Shown piece after piece: positions 16,713 to 26,375 of a stretch of 64,000 nucleotides of DNA. This stretch comes from Clostridium estertheticum subsp. estertheticum (GTDB lineage: Bacteria > Bacillota > Clostridia > Clostridiales > Clostridiaceae): the NCBI RefSeq assembly GCF_001877035.1, contig NZ_CP015756.1:301001-365000 (forward strand), given 5' to 3'. The number at the start of each line of letters is the position of its first letter. Within the stretch, counting starts at the first letter, position 1. The position numbers were made by a program, and so were the translations under genes. Under the pieces are notes generated by a model. It worked only from the letters and a program-made list of their open reading frames with translations. It was not told where the DNA came from and ran no database searches.

Positions 16713-17759
16713 ATGAAAATTATAACAGTTATTGGAGCCGGTCAGATGGCCTCTGCTTTATCATTTCCTGCAATTGAAAACGGTAACAAGGTGCGATTAG
16801 TTGGTACGCCACTGGATAGAAGTGTTATCGATTCTGTAAAGACTATAGGTTTTCATCCTACATTAAAACGTCAATTGCCTAAAACAGGAATTGAGTGTTA
16901 TCAAATCGAAGAAGTAAATAAAGCATTAGAGGGAGCTGATGTTGTTATATGTGGGGTTAGTAGTTTTGGTGTTGATTGGTTTGCAGAGAATATATTGCCT
17001 ATCATACCTGAAAATATTCCTATTCTTTCAATAACAAAAGGAATGATTGACTTAGAGGATGGAAGTATGATTACTTATCCACAGTACTTTGAAAGTAAGC
17101 TTCCAGCTAATAAGAAACTTTCTATTAATGCTATAGGTGGTCCATGTACTAGTTATGAACTTGCTGATAAAGATCATTCTGTCGTTGCATTTTGTGGACA
17201 TGATATAGAAATACTTAGAATGCTTAAGAGCTTATTTGAATCTCCATACTATCATATAAGTCTTTCTACAGATGTTGTAGGTGTTGAGTGTGCAGTAGCA
17301 CTAAAAAATGCCTATGCATTGGGTGTATCACTCGCTATTGGACTGGCTATTGGACCTGATGGCTTAGGCCATGAGCATTATAATTCTCAGGCTGGACTTT
17401 TCGGACAAAGCGTAAAGGAAATGAAACATCTTCTTGAAATAGTTGGTGGTGGTGACGAAAATATTATATTATCTGCTGGTGACCTTTATGTAACTGTTTT
17501 TGGTGGACGTACTCGTAAAGTCGGAACCCTGCTTGGGCAAGGTTTCTCAATTGAAGAATCTATTAAACGATTAGAAGGCGTAACACTTGAATCAATAGTT
17601 ATTGCCACTCGTACTGCACGAGGGGTGCGTGCTCTTGCCAAAAGAGGGGTCGTGAAGCTCAGTGATTTTCCACTGCTAATACATGTTGATAATATCATAA
17701 ATGCAGGTGCTACTGCAGTTGATATTCCATGGTCATCTTTTGAATCAGAAAAAATATAA
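16713..17759 (+). CDS. Divergent GpsA-like NAD(P)-dependent dehydrogenase in the sorbitol operon
   Basis: 348 residues, with the length and domain layout of NAD(P)H-dependent glycerol-3-phosphate dehydrogenase. There is an N-terminal Rossmann motif 'VIGAGQMASALSFPAIENGN' (about 5-24), 'ILSITKGM' near 108, and the catalytic Lys in 'ECAVALKNAYALGVSLAIGL'. The usual GAGSWGTAL signature is altered to GAGQMASAL, and the tail differs strongly from GpsA, so the true substrate may be a sugar-alcohol phosphate rather than glycerol 3-phosphate. It lies between srlM and srlA with a short hairpin after it, so it is part of the sorbitol unit. Confidence 0.75.
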   Translation: MKIITVIGAGQMASALSFPAIENGNKVRLVGTPLDRSVIDSVKTIGFHPTLKRQLPKTGIECYQIEEVNKALEGADVVICGVSSFGVDWFAENILPIIPENIPILSITKGMIDLEDGSMITYPQYFESKLPANKKLSINAIGGPCTSYELADKDHSVVAFCGHDIEILRMLKSLFESPYYHISLSTDVVGVECAVALKNAYALGVSLAIGLAIGPDGLGHEHYNSQAGLFGQSVKEMKHLLEIVGGGDENIILSAGDLYVTVFGGRTRKVGTLLGQGFSIEESIKRLEGVTLESIVIATRTARGVRALAKRGVVKLSDFPLLIHVDNIINAGATAVDIPWSSFESEKI

Positions 17760-17819
17760 TGGTGAAAAATTAATCACCTTATAAATAATACTTATATAAA
17801 AATATAATAAAAAAAAGGG

Positions 17820-18374
17820 GTGCATAAAATGGATTTAACTATTAAGATTGCAGAAGGATTTATAGGATTGTTTAAAATAGGATCAAAAACCTTTCTAAGC
17901 TGGATGACAGGTATTGTACCATTAGTATTGTTATTACTCGTATTTATGAATACCGTAATTAATTTAATTGGTCAAGAGAGAGTTAATAGGTTTGCGCAAT
18001 GGGCTTCAAAGTATTCTTTAATGAGAAATATGGTGTTACCTTTTGTTGCAGCGTTTACGTTATGTAATCCAGCAGCATTTACTTTAGGAAAATTTTTACC
18101 TGAATTTTATAAACCTAGTTATTATGCAGCTGTTGCACAATATTGTCACACAAGTAGTGGTATATTCCCACATATTAATCCGGGTGAGTTATTTCTTTAT
18201 CTAGGAGTTTCAGCTGGCATTACAACCCTTGGTTTAAGTGTTACTCCACTCGCAATACGATATCTTCTTGTTGGACTTGTAATGAATGCTGTAGGTGCAT
18301 ATGTTACTGATTTTACAACAGCATATGTTTGCAGAAAATCTGGTATTAAATTAAGTAAAATAGCTAAAGTATAA
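17820..18374 (+). CDS. srlA: PTS glucitol/sorbitol-specific EIIC component
   Basis: 184 residues, the SrlA/GutA membrane protein of the glucitol PTS family. About four membrane helices, with '[21 protein letters not shown]' and '[47 protein letters not shown]', the latter diagnostic. It forms the sorbitol translocation channel with the membrane part of SrlE. I use the ATG at 17829 or the TTG/GTG-type start at 17820 after AAAAGGGG; the ATG (M-D-L-T-I) is a good alternative and shortens the product by three residues. The next gene follows by 13 bases. Confidence 0.88.
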   Translation: MHKMDLTIKIAEGFIGLFKIGSKTFLSWMTGIVPLVLLLLVFMNTVINLIGQERVNRFAQWASKYSLMRNMVLPFVAAFTLCNPAAFTLGKFLPEFYKPSYYAAVAQYCHTSSGIFPHINPGELFLYLGVSAGITTLGLSVTPLAIRYLLVGLVMNAVGAYVTDFTTAYVCRKSGIKLSKIAKV

Positions 18375-18387
18375 GGGGGGTAAAATA

Positions 18388-19392
18388 ATGAGTAAATATA
18401 ATAGTATAAGAATTGAAAAAGGTCAAGGTGGATGGGGTGGTCCCTTTGTAGTGACACCTACCGACCAAAAGAATAAATTCGTATATATTGTTGGTGGAGG
18501 AGAAAAACCAGCAATTGTAGATAAAATAGTTGAATTAACAGGAATGGAAGCAGTAAATGGATTTAAAACTTCGATTCCTGATAATGAGACAGCTTTAGTA
18601 GTCATTGACTGTGGTGGAACATTAAGATGTGGAGTTTATCCACAAAAGGGCATACCTACTATAAACATTATTCCAACAGGAAAATCAGGTCCTTTGGCAA
18701 AATATATTACTGAAGAGCTTTATGTATCTAATGTTGGACTAGACCAAATTACATTAACAGATGAAACAGCAAAAGCAAGCACTTCGTCTGCTAGTAAAAA
18801 TGAAGCACCTAAGACATCGGGATACTCGACTGACAAGAAACTAACTGCACAAAACGCTGAAAAGGGAAGTATTGTTGCTAAGTTCGGTATGGGAGCTGGT
18901 AAAGCAATTGCTATAATGTTACAAGCTTCAAGGGAAGCTGTTCAAACAATGATTAACACAATTATACCTTTCATGGCATTTGTTGCAATGTTGATTGGTA
19001 TCATACAAGGAAGCGGAATTGGTAATCTTTTTGCAAAGGTTATGTCACCACTCGCTGGTAATGTATGGGGCTTAATGCTTATTGGATTCATATGTTCATT
19101 GCCTGTCCTTTCACCATTACTAGGACCGGGTGCTGTTATTGCTCAGGTAATAGGAACTCTAATTGGTGTTGAAATAGGAAAAGGAAATATAAATCCAAAC
19201 TTAGCATTACCCGCATTGTTTGCTATAAATACCCAGAATGCATGTGACTTTATTCCAGTTGGATTAGGGCTAGAGGAAGCTGATCCTGAGACAGTCGAAG
19301 TAGGAGTACCATCAGTATTATACTCAAGATTCTTAAATGGAGTACCTCGTGTATTCGTAGCTTGGGTAGCAAGTTTCGGTTTGTATCGATAA
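18388..19392 (+). CDS. srlE: PTS glucitol/sorbitol-specific EIIBC component
   Basis: 334 residues. An N-terminal EIIB domain (about 1-125) holds '[15 protein letters not shown]', where a cysteine takes the phosphate from EIIA and passes it to sorbitol. A Lys/Ser-rich linker (about 128-165) leads to a membrane domain (about 170-334) with '[17 protein letters not shown]' and '[35 protein letters not shown]', the family signature. ATG start after GGGGGG. Together with SrlA and SrlB it makes sorbitol 6-phosphate during uptake. Confidence 0.9.
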   Translation: MSKYNSIRIEKGQGGWGGPFVVTPTDQKNKFVYIVGGGEKPAIVDKIVELTGMEAVNGFKTSIPDNETALVVIDCGGTLRCGVYPQKGIPTINIIPTGKSGPLAKYITEELYVSNVGLDQITLTDETAKASTSSASKNEAPKTSGYSTDKKLTAQNAEKGSIVAKFGMGAGKAIAIMLQASREAVQTMINTIIPFMAFVAMLIGIIQGSGIGNLFAKVMSPLAGNVWGLMLIGFICSLPVLSPLLGPGAVIAQVIGTLIGVEIGKGNINPNLALPALFAINTQNACDFIPVGLGLEEADPETVEVGVPSVLYSRFLNGVPRVFVAWVASFGLYR

Positions 19393-19416
19393 ATTGAACA
19401 AAAGGAGGATTAAACA

Positions 19417-19779
19417 ATGATTTATGCTACAGAAATTCAAGAAATTGGTCTAAGTGCAAAAGAATTTTTAAATGAAGAAATTATAGTTTTATTTGGATTT
19501 AATGCTCCACCTGACTTAAGACCATATTGCTTTCTTATTGAACAAAATAAGTTAGACGATTCCATAGAAGTTGACGATACACTTTATATAAACGATGATA
19601 GTTATAAAATTATAGCGGTTGGGGACCAGGTCAACAAAAACTTGAAGGATTTGGGACATATTACAATAAATTTCAAAGGTGATACAAGCAATTTGATGGC
19701 AGGTTCCTTATATGTTGAAAAGAAAGCAATAAGTAATATTGAGGTAGGAACAAAAATTATTATTGAAAAAAACAACTAG
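19417..19779 (+). CDS. srlB: PTS glucitol/sorbitol-specific EIIA component
   Basis: 120 residues, the soluble EIIA of the glucitol PTS. The predicted phosphorylated His is in 'LGHITINFKG'; 'FGFNAPPDLRPYCFLIE' and 'AGSLYVEKKAI' also match the family. It receives phosphate from HPr and hands it to the Cys of SrlE. ATG start after AAAGGAGG, 24 bases after srlE, and followed within 15 bases by the aldolase gene. Confidence 0.88.
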   Translation: MIYATEIQEIGLSAKEFLNEEIIVLFGFNAPPDLRPYCFLIEQNKLDDSIEVDDTLYINDDSYKIIAVGDQVNKNLKDLGHITINFKGDTSNLMAGSLYVEKKAISNIEVGTKIIIEKNN

Positions 19780-19794
19780 AGAGGAATGGTTACT

Positions 19795-20454
19795 ATGTTT
19801 TTAGATACAGCTAATATTAATGACATAAATGAATGTATGAAGACAGGAGTATTAAAAGGGATAACTACAAATCCTACAATTCTTCTTAAAGAAAATGTAA
19901 ATAGATTTAAGCAGATAGAAAATATTCTTGGAACTAATACAGAACTACTATTTGTTCAACTCATTGGTGATACAATAGAAGAACTTTATGATGATTATGA
20001 AAAACTTAATAATATTAAGGGCTGTAAAAAAATTGCTTACAAGGTACCTATAAATCTTATAGGATTAGAAGTTGTAAATAAAATTAAATCTAATAATCCT
20101 AAAACTATTGTATTAGGTACAGCCATTTACTCAGCTGATCAAGGGATTCTAGCTGCATTAGCTGGGTGTGATTATGTAGCACCTTATGTTAATAGGATGT
20201 CAAATAATAATATAAACCCATTTGATGCGATTTCAAAAATGAGGTTGTTCTACGATGATAGAGAACTTGAATGTAAAATTTTGGCTGCAAGCTTCAAGAA
20301 CACTAACCAAATACTAGATGCATTAGAAGCTGGAGCGCATACATGTACTATTCCAACTGACCTCTTTAAGCAGATGGTTAACAAGGAATTAGCATTAAAT
20401 GCTATTAAAGTATTTAATCATGATGGACAAAAGCTTGATGAAATGACGAAATAA
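19795..20454 (+). CDS. TalC/FSA-type transaldolase or fructose-6-phosphate aldolase
   Basis: 219 residues from the ATG at 19795. An ATG nine bases earlier lies only two bases after GAGAGG, too close for a ribosome-binding site, while 19795 is well spaced and gives the family's usual 'MFLDTANI' start. The Schiff-base Lys is in 'KKIAYKVPI'; 'GITTNPTILLKE' and 'GTAIYSADQGILAALAGCDYVAPYVNRM' are diagnostic. Members either transfer a dihydroxyacetone unit or split fructose 6-phosphate; sequence alone does not decide. It is the last gene of the sorbitol operon, acting on the fructose 6-phosphate that SrlD makes. Confidence 0.82.
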   Translation: MFLDTANINDINECMKTGVLKGITTNPTILLKENVNRFKQIENILGTNTELLFVQLIGDTIEELYDDYEKLNNIKGCKKIAYKVPINLIGLEVVNKIKSNNPKTIVLGTAIYSADQGILAALAGCDYVAPYVNRMSNNNINPFDAISKMRLFYDDRELECKILAASFKNTNQILDALEAGAHTCTIPTDLFKQMVNKELALNAIKVFNHDGQKLDEMTK

Positions 20455-20458
20455 GTAT

Positions 20459-20513
20459 AAACATTTATGTTTTCTCCTTAGTTATAATAGGAGATTGCAT
20501 AGGTGTTTTTCTT
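20459..20513 (+). terminator. Terminator of the sorbitol operon
   Basis: A stepped hairpin (AAACA/TGTTT, TATG/CATA and TCTCCT/AGGAGA pairings between 20459 and 20508) is followed by a T-rich run. It starts five bases after the aldolase stop. Confidence 0.75.
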
Positions 20514-20689
20514 TTCCTTGATATACGAAAATCAATAAATTATTTTGTTAATGTATAGAGTTTAGGAATAACAACGAGTTTTGTTGAAACAATTAATAGA
20601 GTATTGTATAATTAACTAAAGAAAACTTATTTTGATATTGTATGAGCATAATTTTCTTGAAATATTTTTTGTAGAATTGAGTAAAATAC

Positions 20690-20706
20690 ATAGTAGTAAC
20701 TACTAT
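20690..20706. promoter_or_regulatory. Operator-like dyad upstream of pgi
   Basis: ATAGTAGT-A-ACTACTAT is an inverted repeat of 8+8 bases. It lies just after a possible promoter (TTGAAA 20657-20662, TAAAAT 20682-20687, 19-base spacer) and 70 bases before pgi. The regulator is unknown. The rest of the 320-base gap shows nothing else that I can support. Confidence 0.4.
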
Positions 20707-20775
20707 AACATTTATAATACGGACACTTGATAGAATTATAAAAACACTATTTAATTTTTTTAGGGAGGTATATTT

Positions 20776-22128
20776 ATGACAAAAGGCTTATCTTTAAATT
20801 TAACTAAGGTGGCTTCTTTTTTAGAAGAACATGAAATTAAATATCTACAACCGATGGTAACAGCAGCACACGATATGTTACATAATAAAACAGGACAGGG
20901 GAATGATTTCTTAGGTTGGATTGATCTTCCAGTGGATTATAACAAAGAGGAATTTGCAAGAATACAAAAAGCATCAGAAAAGATAAGAAATAATTCAGAT
21001 GTGCTTATAGTAATTGGAATTGGTGGTTCTTACTTAGGATCTAGAGCTGCAATAGAAATGTTATCTCATACATTTCATTCTAATCTTTCAAAAGATAAAA
21101 GAAAATCGCCAATCATATACTATGTTGGTAATAATTTAAGTTCAACATATATGGCTGATTTACTTGAAGTTATTGAAGGAAAAGACATTTCGGTTAATGT
21201 TATATCAAAATCTGGAACTACAACTGAACCAGCTGTAGCTTTTAGAATTTTTAAAGCTTATTTGGAAAAGAAATATGGAAAAGATGGAGCAAAAGAAAGA
21301 ATATATGCAACTACGGATAAAGCAAAAGGTGCTTTGAAAACTCTTGCAGATGCAGAAGGATATGAAACTTTTGTTATTCCAGATGATGTTGGAGGAAGAT
21401 TTACGGTCTTAACACCTGTTGGATTATTACCTATTGCAACAGCAGGCATCGACATAGAAGAAATGATGAAAGGCGCTGCAGCTGCAAGACAGGCATACAG
21501 TATGCCAGAATTAGAAAAAAATGATGCCTATAAATATGCAGTGACTAGAAATATTCTTTACCGAAAGGGCAAAACTACAGAAATATTAGTGAATTATGAA
21601 CCATGTATGCACTATTTTGGTGAGTGGTGGAAGCAATTATATGGTGAAAGTGAAGGTAAAGATGGTAAGGGAATATTCCCAGCAGCAGTTGATTTTTCAA
21701 CGGATTTGCATTCTATGGGACAATATATCCAAGAGGGATTAAGAAATATATCTGAGACAGTAATTAATGTTGAAAAACCTAGAAAGAATATTGTAATTGA
21801 AGAAAATGCTGAAAACATAGATGGATTAAATTTCTTAGCAGGAAATACATTGGATTATGTAAATAAGAAAGCATTTGAAGGTACTATCTTAGCACATAAT
21901 GATGGCGGGGTACCTAATATGGTAGTTGAAGTACCAGAATTAAATGCTTATTATTTCGGATATTTAGTCTATTTCTTTGAAAAGGCTTGTGGAATTAGCG
22001 GTTACTTATTAGGAATAAATCCATTTAATCAACCAGGAGTTGAAGCATACAAGAAAAACATGTTTGCGCTTCTTGGAAAAACTGGATATGAGTCTCTGAA
22101 AACAGAATTAGAAAAAAGATTAGATTAA
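20776..22128 (+). CDS. pgi: Glucose-6-phosphate isomerase
   Basis: 450 residues, the shorter Gram-positive type. It interconverts glucose 6-phosphate and fructose 6-phosphate. Phosphate-binding and active-site motifs: '[18 protein letters not shown]' (about 76-93), '[15 protein letters not shown]' (about 140-154), '[18 protein letters not shown]' and the C-terminal '[12 protein letters not shown]'. ATG start after GGGAGG. It stands alone between two terminators, next to the sorbitol operon whose fructose 6-phosphate it can convert. Confidence 0.95.
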   Translation: MTKGLSLNLTKVASFLEEHEIKYLQPMVTAAHDMLHNKTGQGNDFLGWIDLPVDYNKEEFARIQKASEKIRNNSDVLIVIGIGGSYLGSRAAIEMLSHTFHSNLSKDKRKSPIIYYVGNNLSSTYMADLLEVIEGKDISVNVISKSGTTTEPAVAFRIFKAYLEKKYGKDGAKERIYATTDKAKGALKTLADAEGYETFVIPDDVGGRFTVLTPVGLLPIATAGIDIEEMMKGAAAARQAYSMPELEKNDAYKYAVTRNILYRKGKTTEILVNYEPCMHYFGEWWKQLYGESEGKDGKGIFPAAVDFSTDLHSMGQYIQEGLRNISETVINVEKPRKNIVIEENAENIDGLNFLAGNTLDYVNKKAFEGTILAHNDGGVPNMVVEVPELNAYYFGYLVYFFEKACGISGYLLGINPFNQPGVEAYKKNMFALLGKTGYESLKTELEKRLD

Positions 22129-22135
22129 CAAATAT

Positions 22136-22178
22136 ACAGAAAGAGTGATTGAATAAATCGCTCTTTCTGTTTTTTTTT
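22136..22178 (+). terminator. Terminator after pgi
   Basis: ACAGAAAGAGTGATT (22136-22150) pairs with the arm ending at 22170 with one wobble; nine T residues follow. Confidence 0.9.
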
Positions 22179-22214
22179 CAACTCTAACTATGAAAACTTG
22201 AGATATATATAAAT

Positions 22215-22243
22215 TTGATATGATAAAGCTAATAAAGTATAAT
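22215..22243 (+). promoter_or_regulatory. Promoter of tsaD
   Basis: TTGATA (22215-22220), a 17-base spacer and TATAAT (22238-22243), 115 bases upstream of the chosen tsaD start. Confidence 0.65.
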
Positions 22244-22357
22244 TATTAGATGTAAACTTTTTTAGAATAGAAAATTTATAGAACATTAAATTATTATAAT
22301 ATTTTTATGGATATAAATAAAAAGTCATATAAATTACGTCAAAGGTGGGTAAAAACA

Positions 22358-23380
22358 ATGGAAAAGGATATTAAAATACTTGCAATAGAATCAAGTTGTG
22401 ATGAAACAGCGGCTGCAGTAGTAGTAAATGGTAGGGATGTTTTATCTAACATAATTGCATCGCAAATAGATATACATGAAAAGTTTGGAGGCGTTGTGCC
22501 AGAAGTAGCGTCTAGAAAGCACATAGAAGCAATAAGTGCTGTGGTTCAAGAAGCACTAGATGAAGCTAATGTTACTTTAGATGATATAGATGCAATAGGA
22601 GTAACTTATGGACCCGGACTAGTTGGTGCATTGCTTGTAGGTGTTCAATACGCTAAGGGCCTGGCATATGCGACCCATAAACCTTTAATTGGAGTTAATC
22701 ATATAGAGGGGCATATAAGCGCTAACTTTATTCAATATAAGGAGCTTGAGCCACCATTTATGTGTTTGGTAGTTTCAGGCGGACATACATTTATTGTATA
22801 CATGAAGGATCACGGTGAATTTGAAGTTATGGCTGAAACTAGAGATGATGCAGCAGGAGAAGCATTTGATAAGGTAGCTCGTGCAATAGGCCTTGGGTAT
22901 CCAGGTGGACCTAAAATAGATAAAATATCAAAAGAGGGTAATGCAGATGCTATAAAATTTCCAAAAGCTAAATTTCATGATGTTACTTTAGACTTTTCAT
23001 TTAGTGGAGTCAAATCTTCTGTATTAAATTATTTAAATAAAATGAATATGAAAAATGAGACAATTAATATACCTGACGTAGCTGCATCTTTCCAAAAGGC
23101 AGTGGTTAATGTTTTGGTAGAGAATGCATTTGAAGCATGTAAAATTAAAGGGGTAGATAAAATAACAATAGCAGGTGGCGTGGCTTCAAACTCTTGCCTT
23201 AGGGAGACAATGATAAAAGAAGGGCAAAAGAAAAATATAAAAGTTATGTTCCCGGAGATGATTCTTTGTACTGATAACGCAGCTATGATTGGAAGTGCGG
23301 CTTATTTTGAATTAATAAAGGGAAGAGTTTCACCATTAACACTAAATGCAATACCAAACCTAAAGCTTGGAGAAAGATAA
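22358..23380 (+). CDS. tsaD: tRNA N6-adenosine threonylcarbamoyltransferase TsaD
   Basis: 340 residues from the ATG at 22358, chosen for the AAAGGTGGG ribosome-binding site and because the protein then starts '[22 protein letters not shown]', as in the family; a longer frame adds 17 unrelated residues. Metal-binding 'NHIEGH' is near residue 110, 'VVSGGHTFI' near 135, and '[11 protein letters not shown]' near 272. It transfers threonylcarbamoyl to adenine 37 of ANN-decoding tRNAs, with TsaB and TsaE, which are not in this window. The DUF1275 gene follows 19 bases later and may be co-transcribed. Confidence 0.95.
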   Translation: MEKDIKILAIESSCDETAAAVVVNGRDVLSNIIASQIDIHEKFGGVVPEVASRKHIEAISAVVQEALDEANVTLDDIDAIGVTYGPGLVGALLVGVQYAKGLAYATHKPLIGVNHIEGHISANFIQYKELEPPFMCLVVSGGHTFIVYMKDHGEFEVMAETRDDAAGEAFDKVARAIGLGYPGGPKIDKISKEGNADAIKFPKAKFHDVTLDFSFSGVKSSVLNYLNKMNMKNETINIPDVAASFQKAVVNVLVENAFEACKIKGVDKITIAGGVASNSCLRETMIKEGQKKNIKVMFPEMILCTDNAAMIGSAAYFELIKGRVSPLTLNAIPNLKLGER

Positions 23381-23399
23381 TAAAAGGAGTCCTTAAATT

Positions 23400-24107
23400 T
23401 TGATCAAAATTAACTTGAATTTAATGCAAAGAAGAATTAGAAAACTACATTCACAACATGTTATACATGAGTCCTTTAGATTTGGCATACTTCTTGCAAT
23501 TGCGGGAGGGTTTTTGGATTCTTATACATTTATAGGAAGGGGCGGTGTTTTCGCTAATGCTCAAACTGGAAATATTGTACTACTTGCCATATATGCCTCA
23601 AAAGGAGAGTGGATGCATGCATTTGCTAATATTCCATCTATTGTAGCTTTTGTAACTGGAGTAATTGTTGTTCAAACAATAAAAAATGATTCATCCTGTT
23701 TATTTATAAATGACTGGCCACGGGTAGTTTTGATTTTTGAAATCATAGTCCTTTTTGTAATAGGATTTATACCTAGTACCATTCCTAATATTATTGTAAA
23801 TGTTACAATTTCATTTGTTGCTTCCATTCAAGTGTGCTCATTTTCGAAAATTGCGGATTCTCCATATAGCTCCACCATGTCCACAGGTAACTTACGATCA
23901 GCTGCAAGGGAGGCATATATTGCTTTTACACAAAAGGATCATGAGGCAGCTATTCGTACTATTCGTCTTTTTACAGTTGTTTTTTCATTTTTAGTAGGTT
24001 CATTTTTGGGAGGTATATTAACATTAAATATTGGTGTTAAAGCAATATGGGGCGCTGCGATTATAATATTCAGTGCTTTGGTGTTATATAACATTAATAA
24101 TTCATAA
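23400..24107 (+). CDS. YoaK/DUF1275 family membrane protein
   Basis: 235 residues with about six membrane helices. Family features are 'GILLAIAGGFLDSYTFIGRGGVFANAQTGNIVLL' near the N terminus and 'QVCSFSKIADSPYSSTMSTGNLRSA' in the middle. DUF1275 proteins are widespread inner-membrane proteins without a firmly known function. The start is TTG after AAAAGGAG, 19 bases behind tsaD. It converges with a minus-strand gene. Confidence 0.8.
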   Translation: MIKINLNLMQRRIRKLHSQHVIHESFRFGILLAIAGGFLDSYTFIGRGGVFANAQTGNIVLLAIYASKGEWMHAFANIPSIVAFVTGVIVVQTIKNDSSCLFINDWPRVVLIFEIIVLFVIGFIPSTIPNIIVNVTISFVASIQVCSFSKIADSPYSSTMSTGNLRSAAREAYIAFTQKDHEAAIRTIRLFTVVFSFLVGSFLGGILTLNIGVKAIWGAAIIIFSALVLYNINNS

Positions 24108-24146
24108 ACACAGCGTATGTTTAAATATGATAATTTTATATATTTG

Positions 24147-24446
24147 TTAACAAATATTATTATCTCCGAATTTCTTTATAAGATTCTTAAGTTCATCTAT
24201 CTGTTTTTGCAAATCCTTATTCGTATTATTTGAATTGGTATTCGCATTACTTGCATTTTGGGCTTCTTCTTTTGCGTTAAGATTAGAAATTTGAGCTGCT
24301 ATTATAAACATGGTCTGAGCTATACTGAATAAAAAATTAGCTACTACATTTTGTTGGTCAACATCGAACTTAGAAGCAATAATAATTCCTAGTATTGTTG
24401 CGAGTGTTGCCAATTCGGTAGGACTGTACTCTTCTAGTTTTTTCAT
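24147..24446 (-). CDS. Small membrane-associated protein with C-terminal coiled coil, unknown
   Basis: 99 residues from the ATG at 24446, preferred over an ATG five codons upstream because GATGAGG is well spaced from it. A hydrophobic region (about 12-55, 'LATLATILGIIIASKFDVDQQNVVANFLFSIAQTMFIIAAQ') suggests one or two membrane or amphipathic helices. An Asn/Ala-rich linker then leads to a short helix 'KDLQKQIDELKNLIKKF' with heptad spacing. I do not recognise the family; it resembles small clostridial membrane proteins of unknown role. It has no operon partner. Confidence 0.6.
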   Translation of the reverse strand: MKKLEEYSPTELATLATILGIIIASKFDVDQQNVVANFLFSIAQTMFIIAAQISNLNAKEEAQNASNANTNSNNTNKDLQKQIDELKNLIKKFGDNNIC

Positions 24447-24725
24447 ATAATGCCTCATCATAATATTGTTATATTATAGTATATTCATTTAATTAATATT
24501 GGGTAGATTATATTTTGAAAATAATTATTTAAACAATGTGAAATATTTAAATAAATAATTTTTAGTGATTATGTATACCCCCAAAATGAAGGAATATAAT
24601 AATAAAAAGCAAGTTTAAAAACAAAATTCCCAGTTGATACAATAATATAAGTAGAGTATACTTATCTGAGTTTCGATTATTTAAAATAACGATTATTCTT
24701 ACGAATTTAAACGAGGAGCAATATT

Positions 24726-25823
24726 ATGACAAACCACCCCAAAATAACAAAAACTTTGTTTAGGCTACTAATTATATCAATTTGTTTATGTATAAGCATA
24801 TTTGCAGTGGTGTCATGTTCAAATAGAATTAAAAAAAACAATGAAAATAAAGATAATGCATCTAATAAAAGCACGAACAATAAGGGTAAAGAGAAAAACA
24901 TAAAGAATATTAAGTTAACAAAAGTAGCATTTGAAAAAGGTAATAATATATATCTTTATGATGAAATAAGTAAACAAATTAAGTCTCTTGGAGATATTAC
25001 AAAATCGAAAGATTTGTTACAACTTTCTCCTGATAAAACAAAAATTGTATTTAGGTATTTTAATGATGGGGAACCTATATATCCACCGCATGTAATTATT
25101 TATGATATTAAATCTGAAAAATTAACAGATATTGTTATCAACAATAAAAATGTACAACAAATTCTTGAACTCAAATGGATAGATAATGAAGATATTTTGG
25201 TTACAGGGCATATTAATCCATCAGTTTCAGGTTATAGCGTATATAATATAAAAAGCAAAACGGAGTTAATATCCTGTGTTGGTACTATACGCGATGTTAA
25301 TTTAGGTAAAAAAAATATTCTTTATAGCAATACGCCTCACATATTTCCTCAGCCAAAAGCTAATTTATATATTAATGGGAAGCAAATTTTTGAAATTAAC
25401 AATAATAAGGAACAAATACTTGATGGTGTAATATCTAATGATGGCAAAGTAATTGCATTTAGAAGTTCGGTGACAGGTGAAAAGGATTTAAATGGTAAAG
25501 CAGTTGCATATATTAACTTAGGCCAAATTAGTAGTAACGGAAATGCTATAAACGATCTAAAGAGGATAGTAATAAGCGGTGATATCGCTGGGAAATTGAA
25601 ATTTGATGATAATAAGTTAAGTATTGTTGAGGATAAATTCATATATAAGTTAAATGATGGAAAGCTTATTAAGGTAGAAAATACATTGCCAAAGCAAAAA
25701 AAACTTACGGCAGTTCAGCTTAAAGAATTTAGGCAAACTTTAGCTAAACAATTTCCTAAAGAGATTATTTCAGATCAAACAGTATTAGAAGATATAGATA
25801 TATATAATATGGTAGCCTTTTAG
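24726..25823 (+). CDS. Putative lipoprotein with beta-propeller-like region
   Basis: 365 residues. The N terminus has a basic start, a hydrophobic stretch and the lipobox 'AVVSC' (Cys about residue 31), so a lipoprotein fixed to the outer face of the membrane is likely. A Lys/Asn-rich linker follows. The body (about 55-320) has repeated strands such as 'LLQLSPDKTKIVFRYF', 'IDNEDILVTGHI' and 'ISNDGKVIAFRSS', similar to TolB/WD-like propeller repeats. I assign no function. ATG start after CGAGGAG; the gene is monocistronic. Confidence 0.65.
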   Translation: MTNHPKITKTLFRLLIISICLCISIFAVVSCSNRIKKNNENKDNASNKSTNNKGKEKNIKNIKLTKVAFEKGNNIYLYDEISKQIKSLGDITKSKDLLQLSPDKTKIVFRYFNDGEPIYPPHVIIYDIKSEKLTDIVINNKNVQQILELKWIDNEDILVTGHINPSVSGYSVYNIKSKTELISCVGTIRDVNLGKKNILYSNTPHIFPQPKANLYINGKQIFEINNNKEQILDGVISNDGKVIAFRSSVTGEKDLNGKAVAYINLGQISSNGNAINDLKRIVISGDIAGKLKFDDNKLSIVEDKFIYKLNDGKLIKVENTLPKQKKLTAVQLKEFRQTLAKQFPKEIISDQTVLEDIDIYNMVAF

Positions 25824-25887
25824 GATTTAGAACAAATATAGGATTAGTAAAATATAGTTAATATTTATGGAATTTATTATAATTATG

Positions 25888-25916
25888 TTAACAAACAATT
25901 GAAAATTTGGTATAAT
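25888..25916 (+). promoter_or_regulatory. Promoter of the unknown membrane protein and Cys-rich gene
   Basis: TTAACA (25888-25893), a 17-base spacer and TATAAT (25911-25916). It overlaps the start of a longer possible reading frame, which supports the downstream ATG at 25956. Confidence 0.65.
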
Positions 25917-25955
25917 GACCTTATGTTTATAAAAAATTATGGAAGAAGGGTTATT

Positions 25956-26363
25956 ATGAAAAAGGAAAATTCTTATAGGCCTCAGAAAACAAAAATCCAT
26001 GTAAAGACAATATCAGAATTAATAGTTAGCAAATTACTTATGTTACTAGGTTCTATTATACCAATATCTATATTTATAGCCTATACTATGAAGCTGAACT
26101 TTTTCTCTATTACAAGAATTCTATCAGTATTTATTTTAATTATAAGCATAGCTGCATACTTAAAAAGTGAAATTATGTATCCTCATCCTAAGGTACTACA
26201 TAAAGGTGTTACTTTAGGTGGTAAAAAAAATGTGGTTTACAAAAAACATAAAATAAACTTTTCTTTTTCTCTAAAAAAAGGTCCGCTTCAAGTGGTGTTA
26301 TCAATGTTAATAATTATATTATTAACTTATTTAGGACAAGGTGTCTATAGATTAATTGAGTAA
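25956..26363 (+). CDS. Membrane protein of unknown function
   Basis: 135 residues from the ATG at 25956 (GAAGAAGGG upstream; a promoter lies within the longer frame). The N terminus is basic. Two membrane helices lie at about 27-47 and 52-70, then a Lys-rich, probably cytosolic loop (about 75-110), then a third helix at about 112-128. No motif is recognised. The Cys-rich small-domain gene follows 12 bases later and shares the promoter. Confidence 0.65.
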   Translation: MKKENSYRPQKTKIHVKTISELIVSKLLMLLGSIIPISIFIAYTMKLNFFSITRILSVFILIISIAAYLKSEIMYPHPKVLHKGVTLGGKKNVVYKKHKINFSFSLKKGPLQVVLSMLIIILLTYLGQGVYRLIE

Positions 26364-26375
26364 GGAGTATTAAAT

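Noticed and set aside
24140-24157. ATATTTGTTAACAAATAT as a Rex operator
   Set aside because: It contains TTGTTAACAA but lacks the spacer of a Rex site and lies at the ends of two convergent genes, not at a promoter.
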